From positions 3,534,001 to 3,598,000 of the forward strand of contig NZ_CP042433.1 in the NCBI RefSeq assembly GCF_007970805.1: a stretch of 64,000 nt of DNA, in the 5' to 3' direction. The translations under genes were made by a program, and so were the position numbers. The DNA comes from Flavisolibacter ginsenosidimutans. GTDB taxonomy: Bacteria; Bacteroidota; Bacteroidia; Chitinophagales; Chitinophagaceae. Below, piece after piece: positions 1-8,198 of this stretch. The notes under the pieces were generated by a model. It was not told the DNA's origin. It did no database searches and was given only the letters and a program-made list of their open reading frames with translations. Within the stretch, counting starts at the first letter, position 1; each line of letters starts with the position of its first letter.

Positions 1-486
1 GGCGGTAACGGTTTGCCTGGTGTAAAAGTGTATGCCAACACAGCGGTTGGTGCTTATGAATTGCCGTTGGCCGGTAGTTATGAGGAGAATGAATTGATGA
101 AGGCCGAAGCATTGATTTACACAAGCCAAATAAATCAAGGACTGCAAAGCATTGACGCCGTTCGTACGTATCAAGGTGCAGGTTTGGCACCGGTAGCAGG
201 AACGGGCCTGACGCAGGCACAAGCCGTAGCGGAATTGCGAAGCGAAAGAAGAGTAGCGCTTCCTTTCCTTGGCCTTTCCTTTTATGATGCCCGCCGTTGG
301 GGACGCATTTATCCAATTGCGCAAGGCGGCGGCAGAACGCCTGCGGTGGTTGTAAAAAATGACGGCAGTGTTGACAACAACGCGACCATCGAGTATGACT
401 TTTTGGACTATTGGGATGTTCCCGACAATGAGTTAGCCTACAATCCTGCGGCTACCGGAAGCGCACCGACAAAAAACCCGAAATAA
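1..486 (+). CDS. SusD/RagB family outer membrane lipoprotein, C-terminal part
   Basis: The frame is open from the first base, so the gene starts upstream and only about 161 C-terminal residues are present. The motif ERRVALPFLGLSFYDARRWG matches the C-terminal SusD signature (E-R-R/W, then F-Y-D-x-R-R-W-G), and the protein ends in the short NP-rich tail common in this family. SusD proteins are surface lipoproteins that sit as a lid on a SusC-type TonB-dependent transporter and bind glycans or other nutrients. The SusC partner would lie upstream, outside the window, so the substrate cannot be told. A strong hairpin terminator follows the stop codon directly. Confidence 0.9.
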   Translation, partial: GGNGLPGVKVYANTAVGAYELPLAGSYEENELMKAEALIYTSQINQGLQSIDAVRTYQGAGLAPVAGTGLTQAQAVAELRSERRVALPFLGLSFYDARRWGRIYPIAQGGGRTPAVVVKNDGSVDNNATIEYDFLDYWDVPDNELAYNPAATGSAPTKNPK

Positions 487-502
487 CAATCGTTCTTTAA
501 AA

Positions 503-532
503 CAAAAACCCCGAATCACTTCGGGGTTTTTT
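503..532 (+). terminator. Rho-independent terminator after susD-like gene
   Basis: A 9-bp perfect stem AACCCCGAA/TTCGGGGTT (507-515 and 520-528) with a TCAC loop is followed by a run of T. It is A-rich on its left side, so it can also end the convergent RNase G transcript. Confidence 0.85.
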
Positions 533-548
533 ATTTGGCAAGCAATCG

Positions 549-2102
549 TCAGAGCTTTATTTCATCACCGTTGGCATCAAAAAATTTAAACTCGGTGAGG
601 TGGTAACCTGTATCGGGAGTAACGGTAATCTTCGGACCGTATTTCTTTTTCCACTTGGCCGCTTTGTTGTTCCAAAACCAGCCCTTCGTCAGGTAAGCGT
701 GAAGAATGGGATGTGTAACAATTGTGAGTGCTTTGTGGTTGTGCGTGGCGAGATAAGCGATGTTCTTTTCCATTTCGTCTTCCAGCAAAAGCGTGGACGA
801 AATCTTCCCGGTTCCGTTGCAGGTTGGGCAAACTTCCTGGGTTTGAATGTTCATCTCCGGCTTCATGCGTTGCCTTGTAATTTGCATGAGGCCAAATTTG
901 GAGATGGGCAATACGGCGTGTTTGGCCCGGTCGGTTTGCATAAAACCGTCCATCGCTTCCAGCAATTTCTTTTTGTGCTCCGGAAGCTTCATGTCAATAA
1001 AGTCAACGACGATGATGCCGCCAATGTCACGCAGGCGAAGCTGCCGGGCAATTTCTTCCGCCGCCTCCAGATTCGTTTCCAGAGCGTTTATTTCCTGGTT
1101 GTTGCCCACGCTTTTGTAGCCACTGTTCACATCAATCACGTGCAGGGCTTCCGTGTGTTCGATGATGATGTAGGCGCCGCTTTGCAGATTTACCGTTTTA
1201 CCAAAAGACCCTTTGATTTGCTTCGTTACGCCAAAAGCGTCAAATACCGGCGAACCGTTTTGATGAAATTGAACAATCTCCGCTTTCTCCGGCGCTACTT
1301 TCTGAATGTAGTTTTTGGATTCGGTGTAGATGTTTTTGTCGTTGGTAACGATTTTGTTGAAGTCTTCGTTCAACAGATCACGCAAGATGGAAGCCGTTTT
1401 TGTCTGCTCACTTAAAATTTTCGTGGGCGGAACCGCACCGCGTAAATTATTTTGGATAGAAGCCCACATAGCCGCCAATTCCGAAAGGTCTTCGTGCAGT
1501 TCGGCGGTGTTTTTTCCTTCGGCGGCGGTGCGTACAATCACGCCAAAATTTTTCGGCTTGATGGATTCAACAATGCGTTGTAACCGCTTTCTTTCTTCCG
1601 ACGAATGAATCTTGCGCGAAACTGCAACGATGTCGTTAAAAGGCGTTAGCACCACAAAGCGTCCGGGCAAAGAAATTTCGCAACTCAGTCGCGGACCTTT
1701 GGCGGCAATAGGCTCTTTTAAAATTTGTACGAGGATGTTGGGCTTGCCGTTCAGGACTTCGTTAATCTTCCCGGTCTTGACGATTTCCGGCTCTACGGAA
1801 AAAGTAGCGAAATCAAGCCCACCGGGTGTTTTGTCGTTGATGGCAAGCTGGGTGAATTTTAGCAGCGAACGGGCATAAGGACTTAAATCGGTATAATGTA
1901 GAAAGGCATCTTTCTCATAACCTACATCTACAAAAGCGGCGTTCAGGCCGGGGATGAGTTTTTTTACTTTTCCCAGATACAAATCACCAACGGCAAAACG
2001 GGCATCGTTCTTTTCGCTGTGAAGCTCCACTAATTTTTTATCCTCTAATAGGGCTATTTCCACACCGGTTGGCGTGGAATGAATAATCAATTCCTTGTTC
2101 AC
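549..2102 (-). CDS. rng: Rne/Rng family ribonuclease (RNase G)
   Basis: This is an endoribonuclease of the RNase E/G family that processes rRNA and turns over mRNA in the cytoplasm. The 517 residues begin with an S1-like RNA-binding region (GDLYLGKVKKLIPGLNAAFV, about residues 38-57). The catalytic metal-binding aspartates are in HVIDVNSG and IVVDFIDM, and the Zn-link CPTCNGTG follows near residue 428. The length fits RNase G rather than the long RNase E with its degradosome tail. The start is a GTG giving MNKELIIH, typical for the family. It is the last gene of a conserved minus-strand block HU - TPR - 30-residue protein - rng. Confidence 0.95.
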   Translation of the reverse strand: MNKELIIHSTPTGVEIALLEDKKLVELHSEKNDARFAVGDLYLGKVKKLIPGLNAAFVDVGYEKDAFLHYTDLSPYARSLLKFTQLAINDKTPGGLDFATFSVEPEIVKTGKINEVLNGKPNILVQILKEPIAAKGPRLSCEISLPGRFVVLTPFNDIVAVSRKIHSSEERKRLQRIVESIKPKNFGVIVRTAAEGKNTAELHEDLSELAAMWASIQNNLRGAVPPTKILSEQTKTASILRDLLNEDFNKIVTNDKNIYTESKNYIQKVAPEKAEIVQFHQNGSPVFDAFGVTKQIKGSFGKTVNLQSGAYIIIEHTEALHVIDVNSGYKSVGNNQEINALETNLEAAEEIARQLRLRDIGGIIVVDFIDMKLPEHKKKLLEAMDGFMQTDRAKHAVLPISKFGLMQITRQRMKPEMNIQTQEVCPTCNGTGKISSTLLLEDEMEKNIAYLATHNHKALTIVTHPILHAYLTKGWFWNNKAAKWKKKYGPKITVTPDTGYHLTEFKFFDANGDEIKL

Positions 2103-2229
2103 ACTACAATGTCTTTAAATAAATACGGGCCTGTTCATTTTTTGCCGTTGCGAAATGGAGGATTGTGCAATTGAGGGAGCAAATTGATGGGAACTGCAAC
2201 CGGTTGAATGAACGTAGCCACAAAAGGAC

Positions 2230-2260
2230 GACCGGAAGCTACGGGGCGTGGCTTCCGGTC
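2230..2260 (-). terminator. Stem-loop between small basic protein gene and rng
   Basis: A perfect 10-bp inverted repeat GACCGGAAGC/GCTTCCGGTC encloses an 11-base loop. On the minus strand the stem is followed by GTCCTTTTGT, a weak T tract. It may be a terminator or attenuator that lowers read-through into the ribonuclease gene, or an RNA processing site. Confidence 0.5.
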
Positions 2261-2273
2261 TGTCTAAAGAACC

Positions 2274-2366
2274 TTATTTACGCTTTTTGTGACGGTTCTT
2301 TCTCAATCTCTTCTTGCGTTTGTGCGTCGCAATTTTATGACGCTTTCTTTTTTTACCACACGGCAT
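2274..2366 (-). CDS. 30-residue highly basic protein, putative ribosome-associated protein
   Basis: A complete 30-codon gene (ATG to TAA) encodes a protein that starts MPCGKKRKRHKIATHKRKKR and is two-thirds Lys, Arg and His. I recall near-identical short proteins at this position, between a TPR gene and rng, in other Bacteroidota. The composition and the K/R-K-x-H-K pattern resemble the COX24/AURKAIP1 family (mitochondrial mS38, actinobacterial bS22), whose members bind the small ribosomal subunit. A ribosomal role is therefore an inference from sequence character and from the neighbouring RNase and HU genes. It is too short for standard gene callers, so it is easily missed. Confidence 0.75.
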   Translation of the reverse strand: MPCGKKRKRHKIATHKRKKRLRKNRHKKRK

Positions 2367-2387
2367 AGTTCAAAAATGTTTTAGTAA

Positions 2388-3263
2388 TTATTTGTTTTTT
2401 AACTGGGTTATTCGCTTCTCTATTTCTTTCTTCATCTCCGGTACGGTCACCAACGGAAGTGCTTTCTGATAAGCCTCCGCTGCTTCCTTCTTTTTGTTCA
2501 TTCGTTCGTAGGTATCGGCCAAAAGCAGTGTGGCTTGTAAACTGGACGGCTGCAAACGTAAAACATTCTGTAAACGCTCTACCGCTTTGTCCAATTGTCC
2601 CGACATCAGGCTTGCTTCGGCCAGCGTCAGTTGGGCATAAACGTTTTCCGGCTTGTGTTCCGCTACGTCGCGTATCATGCCAATGCCTTTCATCGGCATG
2701 TCCAGGCCGCCGTACAAAATAGTAGCGCCTAACCCTACTTTCGCTGAATCGTTTTCCGGGTTCAGCTTCAAAGAACGTTGAAACAAATCCTGGGCTTGTT
2801 CGGCTTCCCAATGTTTAAGCTGGTGGGCTTCTTCGTTGCTCAGGGCATCCAAAAATAAACGGGCAGCAAAGGAAAGGGATTTTTCCGAATTCTCCAACCG
2901 GGCTGCTTCGGCGGTGTAGAAGGCATAAGGATAGAAAGCCATCGGCGTAAAGGTGCGGCCACTGTCAGACCAATACCGGGCTAGTTGGTGCATTAGGTGC
3001 AGCTTTTGCTCAGCTACATCGCCGCGTACAACGCTGTTTTCGAGCGATGCCAACCGGGCCGCCTGTGCTTGCGGGAGATTTTTCTTGGCGTAATACAAAA
3101 CGCTGTCGGTGCCAAAGCCGTCGTCGTGCGGCAAATGTTCAGCCATTGCCGGCTGCGGTTTCTTTGCCTTTCGTTCGCCAAAAATCGAAGCCTGTGTAGC
3201 GGCAAAAAGGCCAATCACCAAAAGAATAGCAACGCTAAGCGTAATCCACTGAGGTCTGTTCAT
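2388..3263 (-). CDS. TPR repeat membrane-anchored protein
   Basis: The 291-residue protein has an N-terminal membrane anchor (ITLSVAILLVIGLFAATQ, about residues 7-24), so most of it lies in the periplasm. The C-terminal half contains tandem tetratricopeptide repeats (for example around DLFQRSLKLNPENDSAKVGL and AQLTLAEASLMSGQLDKAVE). These are protein-protein interaction helices. It lies between the HU gene and the small basic protein gene, in an arrangement kept in many Bacteroidota. The exact function is unknown. An N-terminal TM followed by TPRs is typical of assembly or scaffold factors. Confidence 0.85.
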   Translation of the reverse strand: MNRPQWITLSVAILLVIGLFAATQASIFGERKAKKPQPAMAEHLPHDDGFGTDSVLYYAKKNLPQAQAARLASLENSVVRGDVAEQKLHLMHQLARYWSDSGRTFTPMAFYPYAFYTAEAARLENSEKSLSFAARLFLDALSNEEAHQLKHWEAEQAQDLFQRSLKLNPENDSAKVGLGATILYGGLDMPMKGIGMIRDVAEHKPENVYAQLTLAEASLMSGQLDKAVERLQNVLRLQPSSLQATLLLADTYERMNKKKEAAEAYQKALPLVTVPEMKKEIEKRITQLKNK

Positions 3264-3308
3264 ACATCTCTGCTCCTGTTTCGAAGAATTAAAACAAGAG
3301 CGGCAAAG

Positions 3309-3599
3309 TTACTCGGCAACGGCGGTTTTTTTCACATCGGCCACAAACTCCTTTGCTGGTTTAAAGGCCGGGATGAAGTGTTCGGGGATGTGAACGGCCA
3401 CATTTTTTTTGATGTTGCGGCCAATTTTAGCGGCTCGCCTTTTGGTGATGAACGAACCAAAGCCGCGGATGTAAATGTTTTCTCCCTTTGAAAGCGACTC
3501 TTTGATTTCACGGAAAGCGGTTTCCAGTGTCATCAAAACATCTACTTTGGGGATGCCGGTTTTTTCGGAAATCTGGTTAACTAAATCTGCTTTTCGCAT
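3309..3599 (-). CDS. HU/IHF family DNA-binding protein
   Basis: A 96-residue nucleoid protein that bends DNA. The start MRKADLVNQISEKTG matches the HU N-terminal helix, and an upstream in-frame extension of 13 codons is rejected. The core GFGSFITKRRAAKIGRN is the HU/IHF signature, and the beta-arm continues to IPAFKPAKEF. The usual proline at the arm tip (N-P) is replaced by isoleucine (N-I), which I recall as common in this Bacteroidota paralogue, and which may change how the arm intercalates into DNA. It is divergent from mutY. A sigma70-like promoter precedes it. Confidence 0.93.
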   Translation of the reverse strand: MRKADLVNQISEKTGIPKVDVLMTLETAFREIKESLSKGENIYIRGFGSFITKRRAAKIGRNIKKNVAVHIPEHFIPAFKPAKEFVADVKKTAVAE

Positions 3600-3628
3600 A
3601 GTGGCTTTTTTATTGTTAACGAAACACC

Positions 3629-3657
3629 AATATAGCACAAAGGTGCGTGACTGTCAA
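3629..3657 (-). promoter_or_regulatory. Putative promoter of the HU gene
   Basis: On the minus strand there is TTGACA, exactly 17 bases, then TATATT (read on through GG). The -10 part also loosely fits the Bacteroidota -7 element TAnnTTTG. It lies about 30 bases upstream of the chosen HU start. Confidence 0.5.
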
Positions 3658-3700
3658 CAGAATAGAAAAAATCTCAGCCTAAATTAGTCCTTTCTCATTT

Positions 3701-4792
3701 ATGAAAGAAGAAAGCGGGGAAAAAGAGGTTTTAAAGACCGGGAAAAGAGGAGCCGACTTTGCAAACGCCTTGTTGCATTGGAACCGTACCGAGAACCACC
3801 GGCAGATGCCGTGGAAGGGCGAAAAGGACCCGTATAAAATTTGGCTCAGCGAAATCATGCTGCAGCAAACACGGGTGGAACAAGGTCTGAAATATTATCA
3901 AAATTTTATCGAAGCCTTCCCGAACGTACATGTCTTGGCCGCAGCACCGGAAGCCAAGGTTTTTAAAGTGTGGGAAGGATTGGGTTATTACTCCCGCTGC
4001 CGCAATTTAATGACAACGGCCAGCCATGTTTCCAATGAATTGAACGGCATTTTTCCAAAAACTTACGAGGAACTTCTGTCTTTGAAAGGCGTGGGCAGCT
4101 ATACCGCTGCGGCAATTGGTTCCTTTGCTTATAACCTGCCCTGTGCTGTATTGGACGGCAATGTTTTTCGCGTATTGTCGCGCATTTTCGGCATTGAGGC
4201 TCCAATTGACTCTACCCAAGGCAAAAAAACTTTTTCTGCGCTTGCACAAGCTATTTTGCCAAAAGGCCAGGCCGGCGAATACAACCAAGCCATCATGGAT
4301 TTTGGGGCCATGATATGCAAGCCTTCGCCGCTTTGCGACGCCTGCTTTTTTCAGCAGAAATGCACCGCTTACGTTGAAGGCAAACAAAGCATTCTGCCCG
4401 TAAAAGAAAAAAAGACGGTTTTGAAAAAACGTTGGCTGAACTATTTTATCGTACAATGCGGCGATGAGGTTTTGGTACAACAGCGGCTGGAAAAGGACAT
4501 CTGGCACGGCCTGCATCAGTTTGTTCTGATTGAAACCAAGAAGACCTGCAAAACAAAACAGTTGGAAGTTTTGTTTCAAAAACAATACGGGCTGGAAAAC
4601 TACACGATCGTGGATGACTGGAAAACGCAGCAACATCTCTCGCACCAAAGCGTGTGCTTTCATTTTGTGCACGTAAAACTGAAACGAAAAAAGAAAGTCG
4701 AAAACTATACGTGGACGAAGTTTTCCGATGTAAAGGAGCTGGCTTTTCCGCGGGCCTTGCAACAAATCGTTGCTTCAAGATTGGGCGTTTGA
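3701..4792 (+). CDS. mutY: A/G-specific adenine glycosylase MutY
   Basis: This base-excision repair glycosylase removes adenine mispaired with 8-oxoguanine. The N-terminal HhH-GPD domain shows the catalytic Glu51 in WLSEIMLQQTRV, the helix-hairpin-helix LKGVGSYTAAAI (about 128-139) and the catalytic Asp152 in VLDGNVFRVLSR. The 4Fe-4S cluster ligands follow the C-x6-C-x2-C-x5-C pattern in ICKPSPLCDACFFQQKC. The C-terminal third is the NUDIX-like domain that reads 8-oxoG. The length of 363 residues is normal. It faces away from HU and precedes ssb, as in many Bacteroidota. Confidence 0.96.
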   Translation: MKEESGEKEVLKTGKRGADFANALLHWNRTENHRQMPWKGEKDPYKIWLSEIMLQQTRVEQGLKYYQNFIEAFPNVHVLAAAPEAKVFKVWEGLGYYSRCRNLMTTASHVSNELNGIFPKTYEELLSLKGVGSYTAAAIGSFAYNLPCAVLDGNVFRVLSRIFGIEAPIDSTQGKKTFSALAQAILPKGQAGEYNQAIMDFGAMICKPSPLCDACFFQQKCTAYVEGKQSILPVKEKKTVLKKRWLNYFIVQCGDEVLVQQRLEKDIWHGLHQFVLIETKKTCKTKQLEVLFQKQYGLENYTIVDDWKTQQHLSHQSVCFHFVHVKLKRKKKVENYTWTKFSDVKELAFPRALQQIVASRLGV

Positions 4793-4835
4793 CGTTCAAG
4801 GTTTATGCCTGCGTATCATGGAAAACATCGAAACA

Positions 4836-4851
4836 GTGGTGATGCCACCAC
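4836..4851 (+). terminator. Possible weak hairpin after mutY
   Basis: A 6-bp perfect stem GTGGTG/CACCAC closes a four-base loop 44 bases after the mutY stop. There is no T tract, so terminator function is doubtful. Confidence 0.3.
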
Positions 4852-4862
4852 CTCAAACATTG

Positions 4863-4883
4863 GATCTCCAACTTCCAACTTTC
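4863..4883. repeat. Heptamer tandem array (unit AACTTYC, 3 copies)
   Basis: Three consecutive 7-base units lie in the mutY-ssb spacer, with consensus AACTTYC and a first unit diverged to GATCTCC. The same unit family recurs at 10608-10642 inside a coding region. No inverted partner is seen nearby. Confidence 0.6.
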
Positions 4884-4971
4884 GTGCTGGCCGGAAATTT
4901 GATGAATCTTTTTAAATTTACAGAGAGGCAGCATTAGACGAAATTTATTCTAACGATTAAACCGTAATTGT

Positions 4972-5412
4972 ATGAGAGGCGTAAACCGAGTGATGCTCAT
5001 TGGCAATTTGGGAAAAGACCCGGACATGCAGTACCTGGAAGGAAACATCGGCGTAGCTAAATTTCCACTGGCCACGACCGAGACCTTTAAAGACCGGTCA
5101 GGGAAACTGGTTTCGCAAACCGAATGGCACACCGTGGTTCTTTGGCGCGGACTGGCCGAACTGGCGCAAAAGTATCTGCACAAAGGCAGCCTGGTTTACA
5201 TCGAGGGCCGCCTGCGCACCCGCAGTTGGGAAGACAAGGAAGGCATTCGCAAGTTTGCCACCGAGGTGGTGGGTGATAATTTGATCATGCTCGACAAGCG
5301 CACCGACCACACCGGCGCGGCTCCGCATCCAGCTCCCCATGCGGACAACGAAATAGAAAATTTTCCGGGCACCGATGCACCCGTGGGCGACCCGGGAGAC
5401 TTGCCTTATTAA
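4972..5412 (+). CDS. ssb: Single-stranded DNA-binding protein
   Basis: A 146-residue SSB with the OB fold in residues 1-110: MRGVNRVMLIGNLGKDPD at the start, then WHTVVLWRGLAELAQKYLHK and GSLVYIEGRLRTRSW. A short flexible linker leads to the acidic tail ending GDLPY, which stands for the canonical DIPF tip that recruits replication and repair enzymes. SSB coats single-stranded DNA as a tetramer. It follows mutY and ends at a clear hairpin terminator before gldE. Confidence 0.96.
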   Translation: MRGVNRVMLIGNLGKDPDMQYLEGNIGVAKFPLATTETFKDRSGKLVSQTEWHTVVLWRGLAELAQKYLHKGSLVYIEGRLRTRSWEDKEGIRKFATEVVGDNLIMLDKRTDHTGAAPHPAPHADNEIENFPGTDAPVGDPGDLPY

Positions 5413-5446
5413 GCGTTCGCGGCTAACAAACAACTAGAAAATGTAC

Positions 5447-5483
5447 AAGGCAGGCAGCCGTCCTGCCTTTCTTATTATTTTTG
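5447..5483 (+). terminator. Rho-independent terminator after ssb
   Basis: The stem AAGGCAGG/CCTGCCTT (8 bp, loop of 7) is followed by a T-rich stretch ending in TTTTT. It separates ssb from gldE only 17 bases upstream of the gldE start, so gldE needs its own promoter or read-through. Confidence 0.8.
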
Positions 5484-5499
5484 AACCAAAACCTTTGCT

Positions 5500-6840
5500 T
5501 TGGATTATTACGCGGCCTGCGGGCTTCTCCATATCCTTCTACAAAATCCTTTGGCCTCGCAAGGCACCGTTTTAATGGCGGTATTGCTCTTGGTTCTTTT
5601 GTTTTTAAGCTTTCTTGTTTCGGGAGCCGAAGTAGCGCTATTCTCGCTGCAGCCCCGCGACGTAAACATGCTGAAGACGAAACAGCACGATGCGGCCAAG
5701 CGCATCACATCTTTGCTTGAAAACCGAAAGGAGGTTTATACGACGTTGCTCATTGCCGGGGGCATCTTCAACATCTCCATCATTTTTCTTGCTTACCTGC
5801 TTTTAGCGCCACTTAAAATCATTACCCTCCACACGTTTATTGACATTGACCTGGAGATCCTTGTCAAAATCATCATCATTGCCTTTGTACTGGTTTTTGT
5901 TTGCAAGATTTTGCCCAAGCTCTGGGCCACACAAAACACCTTGCGCTTTGCTTATACATCGGCGGCACTGGTAGAGGGATTGCACCTGCTTTTGGGTAGC
6001 ATCAGTGCCCGCATGGTAAGCATTGCCGACAGCATCTCCAAAACCAGCGGCGCCGATGAATCCGATGCCGTAAGCATGAGGGAATTGGACGATGCCATTG
6101 AAATCACAAACGTTGAAACAAGCGTTGAGGAAAAAAATATTTTAAAAGGCGTCGTAAAGTTTGGCAACATTACTGTGCGGCAAATCATGCGCTCAAGACT
6201 TGACGTGAATGGATTGGAATACGGCGCACCGTTTGCCGAAGTAGTAAAGAAGGTGGAAGAACTGCATTACTCGCGCCTGCCGGTTTACAAAAGCAGTCTC
6301 GATGAAATAGTGGGTGTTTTAAACACAAAAGACCTGTTGCCTTACCTGAATGAAACAGACTTTGACTGGCACGGCGTTATTCGCTCTACCTTGTTTGTTC
6401 CCGAAACAAAATTGATCAAAGATTTGCTGACGGTTTTTAAAACCAAACGCATTCACTTTGCCATTGTGGTAGATGAATTCGGTGGCACCAGCGGCATTGT
6501 CACGATGGAAGACATTCTGGAAGAAATCATCGGCGACATACGCGACGAATTTGATGAAGAAGAAAACACCGTCCGCAAGGTTGATGACCATACCTATATT
6601 GCCGATGCCAAGGTGATGTTGCCCGATTTGTGCCGCGCCATGCGCCTTCCCATTGACACCTTTGATGCCGTGAAGGGCGAGAGCGAATCGCTGGCAGGAT
6701 TGGTATTGGAAATCGCTGGCGAACTGCTTCAGCCCGAACAAAAAGTAACCAGCGGCGATTTTGAATTTACCGTACTGGAGACCGAAAGAGCAAGAATTAA
6801 AACCGTGAAGATCTTTGTTAACCATGAAAGTGAACAATAG
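5500..6840 (+). CDS. gldE: Gliding motility-associated CNNM/CBS protein GldE
   Basis: This is a 446-residue inner-membrane protein of the CorC/HlyC type. The CNNM (DUF21) membrane domain covers about residues 20-200, with LLLVLLFLSFLVSGAEVALFSL as first helix and typical S-G-A-E motif. Two CBS domains follow (about 215-335, including RQIMRSRLDVNGLEYG and FAIVVDEFGGTSGIVTMED), then a CorC_HlyC C-terminal domain. The longest start is TTG at 5500. The next ATG at 5575 would cut into the first helix, so TTG or a nearby start is preferred. Position directly before gldD supports the name. In flavobacteria GldE and GldD are needed for gliding and T9SS function. Confidence 0.9.
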   Translation: MDYYAACGLLHILLQNPLASQGTVLMAVLLLVLLFLSFLVSGAEVALFSLQPRDVNMLKTKQHDAAKRITSLLENRKEVYTTLLIAGGIFNISIIFLAYLLLAPLKIITLHTFIDIDLEILVKIIIIAFVLVFVCKILPKLWATQNTLRFAYTSAALVEGLHLLLGSISARMVSIADSISKTSGADESDAVSMRELDDAIEITNVETSVEEKNILKGVVKFGNITVRQIMRSRLDVNGLEYGAPFAEVVKKVEELHYSRLPVYKSSLDEIVGVLNTKDLLPYLNETDFDWHGVIRSTLFVPETKLIKDLLTVFKTKRIHFAIVVDEFGGTSGIVTMEDILEEIIGDIRDEFDEEENTVRKVDDHTYIADAKVMLPDLCRAMRLPIDTFDAVKGESESLAGLVLEIAGELLQPEQKVTSGDFEFTVLETERARIKTVKIFVNHESEQ

Positions 6841-6874
6841 GCAATTCGTAATCGGCAATCAGCTACCGGCAATG
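6840..6874. repeat. Heptamer array filling the gldE-gldD spacer
   Basis: Five 7-base steps run from the last base of the gldE stop codon to the end of the gldD ATG. Units 1, 3 and 5 read GGCAATN and units 2 and 4 are different. The same GGCAAT-type unit occurs at 22577-22604. Confidence 0.6.
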
Positions 6875-7462
6875 AAAAGCATCACCGCCTGCTTATTGCT
6901 CATTGCCTGTTGTTTTTTCACTGCATGCAACAGTGACTTTGTGCAGAAGGAACGCGGTTATTTTAAAATTCCGATGCCGCAAAAAAAATATCAACTCTTT
7001 GACAAAGCCGGCTTTCCATACACGTTTGAATATCCGGCATATGCTACCATCATTCCCGACTCTACTTTCTTTGACGAAAAAGCCGAGAATCCTTACTGGA
7101 TCAACATCTTCTTTCCGCAGTTCGACGGCGAGCTGCATTTAAGCTACAAAGACATTGGCCGCAACAAATTTGACACGTTGATAAAGGATGCTTTCACGAT
7201 GGCATACAAGCAGCACACGTCCATTGCATCGGCCATCAAGCCCGTAAAGTTTGTGATGCCCAACCATGTAAGCGGCATTTACTTTACACTGAAAGGAAAC
7301 GCAGCCACGGCCAACCAGTTTTTCGCCACCGATTCGGTAAAACATTTTTTGCGCGGCGCACTCTATTTTAACGCTCCGCCTAACGAAGATTCGCTTCGAC
7401 CCGTCAACAATTTTTTGCGCGAAGACATGCAGCACCTGATTGGCACCTTGCGGTGGAGATAA
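6872..7462 (+). CDS. gldD: Gliding motility lipoprotein GldD
   Basis: The 196-residue product starts MKSITACLLLIACCFFTAC, a lipoprotein signal with lipobox FTAC. Upstream in-frame starts at 6815 and 6824 are rejected because they would bury the signal and translate the heptamer array. Conserved GldD segments are visible (YFKIPMPQKKYQLFD and FPYTFEYPAYA). GldD is a periplasmic lipoprotein required for gliding and T9SS in Bacteroidota and is normally encoded beside gldE, as here. It ends just before a nested hairpin terminator. Confidence 0.92.
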   Translation: MKSITACLLLIACCFFTACNSDFVQKERGYFKIPMPQKKYQLFDKAGFPYTFEYPAYATIIPDSTFFDEKAENPYWINIFFPQFDGELHLSYKDIGRNKFDTLIKDAFTMAYKQHTSIASAIKPVKFVMPNHVSGIYFTLKGNAATANQFFATDSVKHFLRGALYFNAPPNEDSLRPVNNFLREDMQHLIGTLRWR

Positions 7463-7468
7463 TTTCGC

Positions 7469-7541
7469 GTGAGATGTGAAAAGTGAAACGTGAGACCGTC
7501 GTTCACGACGGTTTAAATGATTTTACAATCTCACGTTTCAC
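7469..7541. repeat. Heptamer array with inverted copies around a terminator hairpin
   Basis: Four left units (consensus GTGARAN, 7469-7496) are mirrored by two right units (7528-7541). The outer arms GTGAAACGTGAGA and TCTCACGTTTCAC pair perfectly over 13 bp. Between them ACCGTCGT/ACGACGGT forms an inner 8-bp hairpin. This nested structure directly follows gldD and probably ends its transcript. Confidence 0.75.
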
Positions 7542-7565
7542 ACCTTGCGTCGGTATCTTTGCCCC

Positions 7566-8150
7566 ATGATCCAAATTGAAAATGTGTTGGTGAGTGACGA
7601 TGTGGTGGAAGCGAAATTTGTTTGCGACCTGCACAAATGCAAGGGCGGCTGTTGCGAAGACGGAGATGCCGGCGCGCCGCTTGAAAAAGAAGAAAAGAGG
7701 CTCCTTGATGAAATATTTGAAGCCGTTAAACCTTACCTCACACCCGAAGGCCTTGCCGCCATTGAACGGCAGGGCAAATATCTTTACGATCATGAGTTTG
7801 GCTGGGTAACGCCCACGGTGAACGGCGGCGTTTGCGCTTATGGCTATCGCGATGAAAAAGGCATCATCAAATGCGGTATTGAACAGGCTTATTACGATGG
7901 AAAAGTGAAATGGAAGAAACCAATCTCCTGTCATCTTTTTCCCATAAGAATTGTAGAAGCAAAACACGCCACGTACGTAAATTACGAACCCCGGGAAGAC
8001 ATGTGCAACCCGGCTTGTGCATTGGGCAAGAAATTAAAAATGCCGGTTTATCAGTTTTTAAAAGAACCTATCATCCGTAAGTTTGGCGAAGAGTTTTACG
8101 AGGCACTTGAACAAGTGGCGATTGAGTATTTTGAGGCGAAGCAGAAATAA
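7566..8150 (+). CDS. DUF3109 family cysteine-cluster protein
   Basis: The 194-residue protein belongs to DUF3109, widespread in Bacteroidota and annotated as zinc- or iron-sulfur-binding. Cysteines occur in the pattern CDLHKCKGGCCEDGD near the N-terminus, in CGIEQAYYDGK and PISCHLFPIRI in the middle, and in CNPACALGKK near the C-terminus. That could ligate one or two metal clusters. The start ATG at 7566 gives MIQIENVLVSDD; a seven-codon extension upstream would run into the repeat region. Function unknown. Confidence 0.9.
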   Translation: MIQIENVLVSDDVVEAKFVCDLHKCKGGCCEDGDAGAPLEKEEKRLLDEIFEAVKPYLTPEGLAAIERQGKYLYDHEFGWVTPTVNGGVCAYGYRDEKGIIKCGIEQAYYDGKVKWKKPISCHLFPIRIVEAKHATYVNYEPREDMCNPACALGKKLKMPVYQFLKEPIIRKFGEEFYEALEQVAIEYFEAKQK

Positions 8151-8198
8151 AAGCCGCTGTTATCTGCTGTAATTTCGATACATCTAAAATGCGTGAAT

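Noticed and set aside
600..1415. Long plus-strand open frame (271 codons) across from RNase G
   Set aside because: It is antisense to a clear RNase E/G gene whose motifs and length fit, and its translation shows no family character.
4007..4765. 252-codon minus-strand frame opposite mutY
   Set aside because: Antisense shadow of mutY, which has all catalytic and cluster residues.
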